Assembly (NCBI GenBank): GCA_002772745.1
Contig: PFDV01000005.1
Coordinates: 135,609 to 199,608 of the forward strand
DNA from: Candidatus Peregrinibacteria bacterium CG10_big_fil_rev_8_21_14_0_10_55_24
Lineage (GTDB): Bacteria; Patescibacteriota; Gracilibacteria; Peribacterales; Peribacteraceae
Length of the DNA: 64,000 nt
Direction of reading: 5' to 3'
The notes beneath the pieces were generated by a model. The model did not search any database and was not told where the DNA came from. It saw nothing but the letters and a program-made list of their open reading frames with translations. The translations under genes and the position numbers were made by a program. How positions within the stretch are numbered: the stretch's first letter is position 1; every line of letters starts with the position of its first letter. This document shows positions 34,893-41,922 of the stretch, piece by piece.

Positions 34893-35899
34893 TGGAGGTA
34901 ACGGTCATAGCTCACGTACTCGAGAGTACGCGCATCGCGGGGAAGCTCAACGCCATCGCGTAGCATGGTCATCAGGAAGGCGTCGGAACCCGCCCCCGAT
35001 CCGTAGGAAACAAGCAGGATGCGTTCATCCTTCTTCGCCTTCATAAGGACATGGACAAGCCCCAGGAGCGAGCAGGCGCTGTACGTGTTGCCGATGTGCG
35101 GCACAACGAATCCCAAAGCCATTTGCTCCGTGGTCAACTTGAATTTTTTGGCGACCTTGGCGGGGAACTTTGCATTGGGCATGTGGAGCACCACATGGTC
35201 GATAGTAGCGAGGTTTACTTTGCTAATCTCCAGAATGCCTTTGAGTGCTTCTTCCACATGGCGGAAGTACGCCGGTTCGCCTGTATAGCGTCCTGCATGC
35301 TGCGGGTAACGCTCGCCGTTCGCGCGCCAGAAATCCGGCGTATCTGTGGTAAAGGAGAGTGTCGTATCGATACGACAGAGGGCGTTCTCGGCGTTCTCGG
35401 GGCCCAGGATTATTGCGGCTGCTCCGGCTGCCGCTGTGTACTCCAGTGCGTCGCCAGGCCGTCCCTGGGCGGTATCTGTCCCTATCGCGAGACCATAGGT
35501 GATCTGTCCGGCACGCACCATGCTATCCACAATCTGCATCCCCGCCGTTGCAGCCTTGCATGCAAATTCCAGATCTGCGCAGTGACAGAAAGGATGTGTA
35601 TTGATTGCAGCGGCAACCATCCCGCTCGTAGGCTTTACGGCGTAGGGATGGCTCTCCGATCCCACGTAGACCGCGGAGATTTGCGAGGAGAGGATTCCCG
35701 CAATGGTGAGTGCTTGCTCTGCTGCCTCACACGCCATGGTGAAGGAGTCTTCCCCCGCTTCGGGCACGGTCTTCTCTTCCACGCCAAGCCCTTGCAGGAT
35801 TGCAGCGCTATCCTGGTGCCAATGTGAGGCAATTTCCTGGGTGAGGATGCGCAGGCGCGGCAGGTACATGCCGAAGCCGATGATGGCGGAACGTGGCAT
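34865..35899 (-). CDS. Hydroxymethylglutaryl-CoA synthase, archaeal type
   Basis: 344 residues. The family triad appears as Glu82 in VGSESHPYAVKPT, Cys114 in EFACKAAT and His239 in VLHMPNAKFP, with SYGSGAGSDAF near the end. The short form and the MPRSAIIGFGMYLPRLRI opening resemble archaeal enzymes rather than the longer Firmicute or eukaryotic ones. It adds acetyl-CoA to acetoacetyl-CoA, the second step of the mevalonate route. The gene lies between HMG-CoA reductase and thiolase. Confidence 0.92.
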   Translation of the reverse strand: MPRSAIIGFGMYLPRLRILTQEIASHWHQDSAAILQGLGVEEKTVPEAGEDSFTMACEAAEQALTIAGILSSQISAVYVGSESHPYAVKPTSGMVAAAINTHPFCHCADLEFACKAATAGMQIVDSMVRAGQITYGLAIGTDTAQGRPGDALEYTAAAGAAAIILGPENAENALCRIDTTLSFTTDTPDFWRANGERYPQHAGRYTGEPAYFRHVEEALKGILEISKVNLATIDHVVLHMPNAKFPAKVAKKFKLTTEQMALGFVVPHIGNTYSACSLLGLVHVLMKAKKDERILLVSYGSGAGSDAFLMTMLRDGVELPRDARTLEYVSYDRYLQCTAPQPQP

Positions 35900-35935
35900 C
35901 GCGCCGAGTCTAGCAGAATTCCCGCCCGCAAAAGC

Positions 35936-37102
35936 CTAACGAGCAAGCTTTTTATGTGAAGAGGCAAGGCTCTGTGATGCCTGAGCCGCCAGGAGCGAAA
36001 TTTCCCCTGCAAGAACGGCTGCGCCTACTGTTTCGGCGAGTTTGGCCGAAGGGTGCAGCTTCCCCTTTGGCCCGCAGAGGAGATTGAGGCACTGCTGTTG
36101 GGCGGGGAGCGCGGTTCCTCCGCCCTGTACGCCGACGAGTACTGCGGGAAGGCGTACCGATACAGCGATCCCATCACCATTCTTCTCCACGTTCGTGTCG
36201 GCGAGTGACCCTTCCACGACGTGTGCAGCGTCCTGCCCCGTGGCCAGGTACAACGCGGCGACGATGTTGGCTGCGTGGAGATTGGCACCGATGGCTCCGG
36301 CGATCTTCGAGCCGAGCGTGAGCTTCGCGTGTGCGACATTGATGAGCTTCTGCGGTGTTGTTTTGAGCACGTCGGCAATGATAGCGGGGGAGAGCAGAGT
36401 CTCAGCTCGTACGGTGAACCCACGTCCCCGGTCGTGCGTGCGTTTGCTGGGCTTCTTATCCGAGTCGACGTTCCCGGCGACCGTGATGAGTTCCATTCCC
36501 GCGATCTCGCGCACGATCCAGTCGCCGATTGCCTGCGCGGCGATGGTGATCATATTCATGCCCATGGCCTTGTCGGTATCACCGTAGAGCGTGAGGAAGA
36601 GGTGATCCTCCGCCGCATCAATGTCAAAAGAAGTTATCCGAAGGTGATCGCTCGTTTTTTCGCCGATGTTGCGCCATTCAGCAGAGCGCTCTTCGAGTGT
36701 TTTTTGGAGAGTGGCCTGAGTATTCGAGCCAGAAATTCTGAAGCAAACTGACCGTGTAATGCCAATCCTTTGCGAGGACGTTCGTACACCATCACTGAGT
36801 GTAAGCGCTTTACAACCGCGGTTCACACTCGCGACTAACGCCGCTTCTGTTGTGGCGAGTGGCAGGACGATGTCACACGATTCTCCGGAGGAGAACACCA
36901 CGCGCAGGGGCCCCGCTATCCCGATAGGAATAGGAACATGGCCTATCATCTGCTCGCAGTTCCTCTCCTCCGCACTGCCCAGCTTCTGCGGGTCCGCACG
37001 CAGCGCATTGAGCGGTGTGCCCCACTCTCCCTCGACGCGTTTTCTGCGCTCCTCACAACGCTCAACAGGGGAGAGGCCGTCGGGTATGTTGCGGAGATCC
37101 AC
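35936..37102 (-). CDS. Hydroxymethylglutaryl-CoA reductase (class I-like)
   Basis: 388 residues from GTG 37102, which overlaps the preceding small ORF stop by one base. Conserved blocks: ERNCEQMIGHVPIPIGIAGP, LATTEAALVASVNRG with the catalytic Glu (86), DKAMGMNMI for NADPH binding, AANIVAALYLATGQDAAHVVEGS, and the catalytic His near the C-terminus (SSHKKLAR, His383). No membrane domain. It reduces HMG-CoA to mevalonate with 2 NADPH. The DAMGMNM-type loop and TGQDAAH favour class I. Confidence 0.94.
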   Translation of the reverse strand: MDLRNIPDGLSPVERCEERRKRVEGEWGTPLNALRADPQKLGSAEERNCEQMIGHVPIPIGIAGPLRVVFSSGESCDIVLPLATTEAALVASVNRGCKALTLSDGVRTSSQRIGITRSVCFRISGSNTQATLQKTLEERSAEWRNIGEKTSDHLRITSFDIDAAEDHLFLTLYGDTDKAMGMNMITIAAQAIGDWIVREIAGMELITVAGNVDSDKKPSKRTHDRGRGFTVRAETLLSPAIIADVLKTTPQKLINVAHAKLTLGSKIAGAIGANLHAANIVAALYLATGQDAAHVVEGSLADTNVEKNGDGIAVSVRLPAVLVGVQGGGTALPAQQQCLNLLCGPKGKLHPSAKLAETVGAAVLAGEISLLAAQASQSLASSHKKLAR

Positions 37103-37425
37103 TATGGAGATTCTATAGTAGCATCGCCATTATTACTGCTAATACATGTTTGTAATTTTCTGAGGAATTCTCCACGCCAATCATTCAGTGGTTCAGCTTT
37201 TCTTGTGTTTTCCAGTTTCAGAAACATATCACCTAGAAATCGTTTAAGGTCTGCGATTGCCTCTTCCGGTGTACGTCCTTTTCCGCTCATGAGTCTGCCG
37301 AAATCAGGTGCATTGGCAAAGTAATCATCTCCACCTCTTCGGATTGTTATCCGTATGGGGTTCGTGACAACGAGAGGCGTATCGATATCGCTGAGAGCAG
37401 TGATTTCGGCAGTCGTTTCAGTCAT
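37102..37425 (-). CDS. Small HicB/UPF0150-like protein
   Basis: 107 residues. The middle (DDYFANAPDFGRLMSGKGRTPEEAIADLKRFL) resembles the HicB-like fold in which a strand pair precedes an EAI..L helix. No HicA-like toxin is adjacent, and there is no DNA-binding tail that I can recognise. It is inserted in the mevalonate operon between decarboxylase and reductase and overlaps the reductase start by one base. Family assignment is tentative. Confidence 0.55.
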   Translation of the reverse strand: MTETTAEITALSDIDTPLVVTNPIRITIRRGGDDYFANAPDFGRLMSGKGRTPEEAIADLKRFLGDMFLKLENTRKAEPLNDWRGEFLRKLQTCISSNNGDATIESP

Positions 37426-37482
37426 GGCAAAATCGCGGTTAAATTTAGGGTTTCATTGATATAAAAGCAAGAATTTATGCGA

Positions 37483-38487
37483 TTAAACCAAGTGAGCACC
37501 CCCTCCAACTTTCGTCTCGAAGACCTGGCAGTCTTTTTGTGCGTGCGCAAAATCTCGAATAGCACCAGCCGCCTCCTCCGTGCAGACGAGGTGCACCGTT
37601 GGCCCCGCATCCATGGTATAGAGGACAGGGAGATGACGCTGCCTCCTTAAGCTCTCCACTTCGTGGATGATGCGGTGAGTTTCACCCGAAAGGTACTGCA
37701 GGGGAGGATCACTCGTCTCCATGACGTGGTGCATATCCAGGCTATCTTCCTCCGCTACTGCTTGGAGCTTTTCGAAGTCCCTCGTGAGGACAGCATCAAC
37801 GCACGCCTGTTGTCGTCGCGTGGTGATTGCGGTGATGCGGGCAGGGTAAAAAGGACTTGTATGCGCTGTTGCGTGCCCCTCCGTAGATCCCACTGTTTTC
37901 TCCTCCATACTGGGAACAACCACGATGTCGTGGAGCGGCCAATGTTTCTCCTGCGCGCACTGTTCCCCGTACGCGCTGTCAATGGCGTCACCCTCTCCGG
38001 CGATGAGTGCAGTGAACCCTCCGAATATGCTCCGTGCAGCGGAGCCCGAACCGAGTCTTGCAATAATACTTGTCTGCTTGTCGGTGAGCGCGATCGTCGG
38101 CGAAATGAGCCCTTGGTACGCCCGTGCAAGGCAACTGAAGACGGCAGCGGAAGAGGCGAGGCCGATTGCAGGGGGAATCGCCGATCGTATGGTGATGGTG
38201 ACGGAGGCCGGTATGGCGTTGGGAACTCCTAGATGTTCAAGGTAACGCTTCGTGAAGTCGAGGTGCTTCTGGAAGCGCGCAATGTCCTTCTCTTTGAGTG
38301 ACCGCTCACTTCCGTCCGATGCGAACGATTGCACACCCAACACCTCCGCATGATCGAGATCAATTTCTACGGTTGGAGCATCCAAGGTCATGGAGACTGA
38401 ATCCGCCATGGGGATTCTCAGAGCATCGAAACGATTGCCCCAGTACTTTATAAAGGCGATATTCGGTGTGGAGCGGGCGGTGGGCAT
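37483..38487 (-). CDS. mvaD: Diphosphomevalonate decarboxylase
   Basis: 334 residues. GHMP-kinase fold with decarboxylase motifs: NIAFIKYWGN near residue 9 (usually KYWGK, here Asn replaces Lys), IPMADSVSMTLD, PPAIGLASSAAVFSCLARA as phosphate loop, GSGSAARSIFGGFTAL and TMDAGPTVHLV with the catalytic Asp. It converts mevalonate 5-diphosphate to isopentenyl diphosphate. The Lys-to-Asn change and the absence of a phosphomevalonate kinase gene nearby leave open a shift in substrate. Start 38487 gives the family N-terminus. Confidence 0.88.
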   Translation of the reverse strand: MPTARSTPNIAFIKYWGNRFDALRIPMADSVSMTLDAPTVEIDLDHAEVLGVQSFASDGSERSLKEKDIARFQKHLDFTKRYLEHLGVPNAIPASVTITIRSAIPPAIGLASSAAVFSCLARAYQGLISPTIALTDKQTSIIARLGSGSAARSIFGGFTALIAGEGDAIDSAYGEQCAQEKHWPLHDIVVVPSMEEKTVGSTEGHATAHTSPFYPARITAITTRRQQACVDAVLTRDFEKLQAVAEEDSLDMHHVMETSDPPLQYLSGETHRIIHEVESLRRQRHLPVLYTMDAGPTVHLVCTEEAAGAIRDFAHAQKDCQVFETKVGGGAHLV

Positions 38488-38492
38488 GGGGG

Positions 38493-38524
38493 ACTGGAGT
38501 ACTAGAATACTAGAGTACTGGGGA
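38493..38524. repeat. Period-8 repeat between mevalonate kinase and decarboxylase
   Basis: Four units ACTGGAGT, ACTAGAAT, ACTAGAGT, ACTGGGGA. The mevalonate kinase stop (CTAG read on the minus strand) lies inside it, so the last residues (NSPVL) are repeat-encoded. AGTACT cores make it partly self-complementary. Confidence 0.7.
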
Positions 38525-39385
38525 ATTGGGCGGGATCCTGATCCACGATAGCGAATGCGCGGTTGCGATATCCTCAATTTTCCCCGGATTGTCTCCCGTG
38601 GCCAGCACCATCCCGCCACCGCCCGTGCGCGCTCCGGCCCCCAGCACCTTCGCAGCGCCGCCGGCTGCCTCTATTTCCGCGGCGAGTTCCTGAACCTCGT
38701 ACGGCACCACACCCAGGGTAACCTGGGCACGGTGGTGCTCTTTGAGTACTGTAGGGAGATCTGTTCCATCCAAGAGCATCTGCGTGCATGCGCCTATCGT
38801 CGCGAGCGCGTCAGCGCAATCCTCCTGGTTCTCTCTGATCCACTCTACAAGCTCTCCTGTAGTTTCGTTCGGTGTTCCCGTATCGATGAGGAGTGCATCC
38901 TTGAGCAGGTTCTTGGGGAGCTCAATGGGTTGAGGTTCCCTTTCTCTCCGGAAGAGCAGAGGTCGCTCCTCCCAGATCACTGCAAAGTCGATGCCGCTGC
39001 CCTGAGGGTTCATTCTCTGTTCGATGGAGAGAGCTTCCTTTTTACACTCTTTTCCCAAGAAACATCGGCTCACGGCGACAACGAGCGCTGTGGATGATCC
39101 CATGCCCTTGCGCAGAGGGATTTTGTTCTCGATGACGAGTTTCCCTTGGAAGATCATCCCCTTGCACTGAGCGACGGCATGGAGGATGTCCAGGAGGTAT
39201 GCATCCCACTGCGCTGATCGTTCAGAATCCTCCCACACGACATCAATACCACCGCAAGTCCGATCTTCGTTGAACGTTGCGCGGAGCGTGAGCGGCGCAG
39301 GAATGGCTATCCCTGGCCATCCGAAGACCACTGCATATTCGCCGGAGAGAATGAACTTGCCCGGTGCTGATCCTTCCGTACTCAT
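38510..39385 (-). CDS. Mevalonate kinase
   Basis: 291 residues, GHMP kinase. Motif 1 is SAPGKFILSGEYAVVFGWPG, motif 2 (ATP loop) PLRKGMGSSTALVVAVS, motif 3 KVLGAGARTGGGGMVLA. It phosphorylates mevalonate at the 5-OH. A phosphomevalonate kinase role is possible since only one such kinase is in the operon, but the N-terminal sequence favours mevalonate kinase. Start overlaps the UppS stop by ATGA. The C-terminus is encoded by the period-8 repeat. Confidence 0.82.
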   Translation of the reverse strand: MSTEGSAPGKFILSGEYAVVFGWPGIAIPAPLTLRATFNEDRTCGGIDVVWEDSERSAQWDAYLLDILHAVAQCKGMIFQGKLVIENKIPLRKGMGSSTALVVAVSRCFLGKECKKEALSIEQRMNPQGSGIDFAVIWEERPLLFRREREPQPIELPKNLLKDALLIDTGTPNETTGELVEWIRENQEDCADALATIGACTQMLLDGTDLPTVLKEHHRAQVTLGVVPYEVQELAAEIEAAGGAAKVLGAGARTGGGGMVLATGDNPGKIEDIATAHSLSWIRIPPNSPVL

Positions 39386-40062
39386 GCGCCGAAACGTCGG
39401 GCGCGTACGGAATATTCCTCTATCGCTCTCCTGAGGTCTTCCGCCCTAAAGTCCGGAAAGAGTTTCTGAGAGAATATCCACTCGGCGTACGTGCTCTGCC
39501 ACAGAAAAAAGTTGCTCGTGCGTTGTTCTCCGGAAGTGCGCACAATGAGGTCGATGTCCGGAAGTTCCGGATGATCCAGTGCGCCTCGTAGGATCTCTTC
39601 GTCGATGTTCTTTGTATCTTTGAGCTTGTGCATTGCGCGCAGGATCTCGTCTTTTCCTCCATAGTCCACAGCCAAGTGGAGCGCAAATGCGTCATTAGTC
39701 CGTGTTTCTGCTTCCACCTCCTCTATCAACGTCACCAGTGAAGAGGGGAGCCGATCGCGTCTCCCAGAATGGAGGAAGCGCGTGCGCTGTTCTTGGAATC
39801 CTTCGCGCTCTCTCTGCAGGTATTCCTCAAGCATAGTCATGAGCTTGTCGATCTCCTGCGAGTTACGTTTCCAATTCTCCGTGGAGAAGCACCAGACGGT
39901 GAGTGTGGAGATCCGTGGATCCTTTCGGCACCACTGTGTGATCTCTTTGAAGTTCTCAATGGCTTTCTCATGCCCTTTCCACGGGTCCAGTTTGTGTGCC
40001 TTGGCCCAGCGACGATTCCCGTCGGGGATGAGAGCCACATGGAGCGGGGTTTCATTGGGCAT
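39382..40062 (-). CDS. uppS: Isoprenyl (undecaprenyl) diphosphate synthase
   Basis: 226 residues. Cis-prenyltransferase motifs: HVALIPDGNRRWAK (catalytic Asp14), TVWCFSTENWKRN, DLIVRTSGEQRTSNFFLWQSTYAEWIF and DFRAEDL. It builds the lipid carrier for cell-wall synthesis from the C5 units made by the same operon. The start is ATG 40062, which overlaps the idi stop by 11 bases; an upstream ATG at 40116 would lie wholly inside idi. Confidence 0.93.
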   Translation of the reverse strand: MPNETPLHVALIPDGNRRWAKAHKLDPWKGHEKAIENFKEITQWCRKDPRISTLTVWCFSTENWKRNSQEIDKLMTMLEEYLQREREGFQEQRTRFLHSGRRDRLPSSLVTLIEEVEAETRTNDAFALHLAVDYGGKDEILRAMHKLKDTKNIDEEILRGALDHPELPDIDLIVRTSGEQRTSNFFLWQSTYAEWIFSQKLFPDFRAEDLRRAIEEYSVRARRFGA

Positions 40063-40582
40063 CGGGATTTCTAAGGATAGCGTGAAGGGCGATGAGAAAC
40101 CATGGGGCGTACGCATGGGGGTGTTTCGCCATCTCCTTCGTGAGGGCCTGGATGGAGATCCACTTGAGTTCGGCGACCTCTTCGGGGTTTGGGTTGAGGT
40201 TCGGGTTCGGGCCGGTCAGGTCGCCCACGAGAATCGTGTCGTACTCGTACTCTGCCCCCCGGCCCTTGGGGTCTGGGGCACGGTAGACGAAGGACGCCAC
40301 AATGCGTAAGGGGCACGAAAAACCACATTCCTCCTGTAGTCGTTCTTGAGCCGCTTCCGTGACGTTCTCCCCTTTCTGTAGATGTGAGCAGCAGGTATTG
40401 GCCCAGAGATTGCCGAAGAGTTTTTCGCCGTTGCGGCGCTGTATGAGGAGTTCTTTGCGGTCGGAGCGGAATACGAAGACCGAAAACGCGCGATGGAGCA
40501 GTCCTTTTGCGCTGTGCGCGCTTGCAATGTCCATTGTGCCCGTCGGCGTGCCGTTCTCCGTGCAAAGGACCACATGTCGCAT
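40052..40582 (-). CDS. idi: Isopentenyl-diphosphate isomerase, type I
   Basis: 176 residues. Type I features: LLHRAFSVFVFRSDRKELLIQRR, LWANTCCSHLQKGE with the catalytic Cys and His, the Nudix-like EAAQERLQEECGF, and the EYEYDTILVGDL segment with a metal/catalytic Glu. It interconverts IPP and DMAPP. A stretch PNPNLNPNPEE is encoded by a GGGTTN period-6 repeat (40184-40211) at a loop that varies in the family. First gene of the mevalonate operon. Confidence 0.92.
   Translation of the reverse strand: MRHVVLCTENGTPTGTMDIASAHSAKGLLHRAFSVFVFRSDRKELLIQRRNGEKLFGNLWANTCCSHLQKGENVTEAAQERLQEECGFSCPLRIVASFVYRAPDPKGRGAEYEYDTILVGDLTGPNPNLNPNPEEVAELKWISIQALTKEMAKHPHAYAPWFLIALHAILRNPDAQ
40184..40211. repeat. 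Period-6 GGGTTN repeat inside idi
   Basis: GGGTTT GGGTTG AGGTTC GGGTTC GGG on the plus strand, translated on the minus strand as an Asn-Pro-rich loop. Same unit type as 34861-34882, 41899-41920 and 61111-61135. Confidence 0.75.
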
Positions 40583-40663
40583 GAAGCCACTCTACGGGCG
40601 GATTTGAACAATCGCAACGTTCTAAACTTTTTTTCCAGATGCCAGGTGCGCTAAGCTCAGTCC

Positions 40664-41749
40664 ATGGATTTTCCTCTCCTTGCATTGCATACGGCTCGAT
40701 TCCCCCTGCTTTCCTACAGCATTGGTGAAGATACCGTTGGCGCCCTTCTTGTAGCTGTCGGCACATTTGTGGTGGTGTACATTGCGCTCGCAGTGGCTTG
40801 GAAGTATGTGTTGCATCGTATTCATGCATACGCGAAGCGGACGAGACTCTCCATTGATGATGCCATTGTCGGTGTTCTTCGAGGAGTCGGAGCTCCGTCC
40901 TATTTCGTAATCGCTCTTTTTGTCGCCGTACAGCCCCTTGTACTCAGTCCTGTCATGCACATGGGCATTAAGGTGGCGCTGCTCGTCGTGATTATCGCCG
41001 AAACCATCAAGATCGCTGAACGTGTGACCCAATTCTTTCTTATCAAAGGCATGCGTCTCTCGGGAAGTGGGGTAAGCGAAGAGCAGCGCGTATCGTCCGT
41101 GTTCTCCGTTTTCATCAAGATCGTCCTGTGGTCCTTGGGGTTGCTGCTCATCCTCTCCAATCTCGGGTTCAACGTCACGTCGCTCATGGCGGGATTGGGC
41201 ATCGGCGGTCTTGCAATTTCTCTGGCGCTTCAGAATGTGCTTGGTGATATGTTCAGTTCGCTCTCTATTGCCATTGATAAGCCCTTCAAAGAAGGGGATT
41301 TCATCATCGTGGGGCAGGAAAAAGGCACGGTGAAGCACATCGGGCTCAAGACTACGCGTATTGAGTCGCTCCAAGGAGAAGAGATCGTCATTTCCAATAA
41401 CGAACTCACCACCGCGAGGGTGCAGAACTTCAAGAAGATGGAACGCCGCCGCTCCATTTTCGTCTTCGGAGTGACATATGCGACTCCTGCAGACAAGCTC
41501 AAAAAGATACCCGGGATGATCAAGGACATCATCCTCGCGCAAGAGAAGACTGCGTTCGACAGGGCACATTGGAAGGAGTTCGGCGACTTCAGCCTCAACT
41601 TCGAAATCGTGTACTACGTGCTCTCCAATGAGTACAACATGTACATGGATATCCAGCAGGCGATCAACGTGGCGATTTTGGAAGCATTCCAAAAAGAGGG
41701 GATCGAGATCGCCTTCCCGACGCAGACTGTGTATGTGGAGAAGAGCTAG
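40664..41749 (+). CDS. Mechanosensitive channel, MscS family
   Basis: 361 residues. Several N-terminal membrane helices are followed by the pore helix (SLMAGLGIGGLAISLALQNVLGDMFSSLSI), the beta domain (DKPFKEGDFIIVGQEKGTVKHIGLKTTRI) and the alpha-beta C-terminal domain. It releases solutes on hypo-osmotic shock. Divergent from the mevalonate operon; its 3' flank is the structured element at 41755-41891. Confidence 0.93.
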   Translation: MDFPLLALHTARFPLLSYSIGEDTVGALLVAVGTFVVVYIALAVAWKYVLHRIHAYAKRTRLSIDDAIVGVLRGVGAPSYFVIALFVAVQPLVLSPVMHMGIKVALLVVIIAETIKIAERVTQFFLIKGMRLSGSGVSEEQRVSSVFSVFIKIVLWSLGLLLILSNLGFNVTSLMAGLGIGGLAISLALQNVLGDMFSSLSIAIDKPFKEGDFIIVGQEKGTVKHIGLKTTRIESLQGEEIVISNNELTTARVQNFKKMERRRSIFVFGVTYATPADKLKKIPGMIKDIILAQEKTAFDRAHWKEFGDFSLNFEIVYYVLSNEYNMYMDIQQAINVAILEAFQKEGIEIAFPTQTVYVEKS

Positions 41750-41754
41750 GTACT

Positions 41755-41891
41755 GTTCACATATACGAGAATTTTTCTCTTCTTCTAGCCAAAATATCCC
41801 TTGAGCGCCGCACCCGGGAACGGGTGCTGCTGAGTGTAAATTATCTCAAGCAGCAGCCCTTCGTGGCTGCGGTGCCTGGGGATATGTGAAC
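41755..41891 (+). ncRNA. Candidate structured RNA or MITE-like palindromic element
   Basis: A 137-base block is closed by a perfect 10-bp pair GTTCACATAT (41755-41764) and ATATGTGAAC (41882-41891). Inside are three further helices: GAGAA/TTCTC, CTTGAG/CTCAAG (41800-41805, 41845-41850) enclosing GCACCCG-GGAA-CGGGTGC (41810-41827), and GCAGCC/GGCTGC (41853-41870) with TTCG in its loop. GNRA- and UUCG-type loops appear on the plus strand. It lies between the convergent ends of mscS and clpB. ACT flanks both ends, as a 3-bp target duplication would. Nothing codes here. Confidence 0.5.
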
Positions 41892-41898
41892 ACTACCT

Positions 41899-41920
41899 AG
41901 GGTTTGGGTTCAGATTCGGG
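41899..41920. repeat. Period-6 GGGTTN repeat
   Basis: AGGGTTT GGGTTC AGATTC GGG just downstream of the structured element and 3 bases before the clpB stop. Confidence 0.65.
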
Positions 41921-41922
41921 CG

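Noticed and set aside
37102-37425. A HicA/HicB toxin-antitoxin module.
   Set aside because: Only a HicB-like small protein is seen; no HicA-like partner is adjacent, and the gene is embedded in the mevalonate operon.
38469-38480. TGGAGCGGGCGG near the mvaD start resembles the cassette-junction end.
   Set aside because: It is conserved coding sequence (ARSTPNIAF) of the decarboxylase and the similarity stops after about 12 bases; no R core or hairpin follows.
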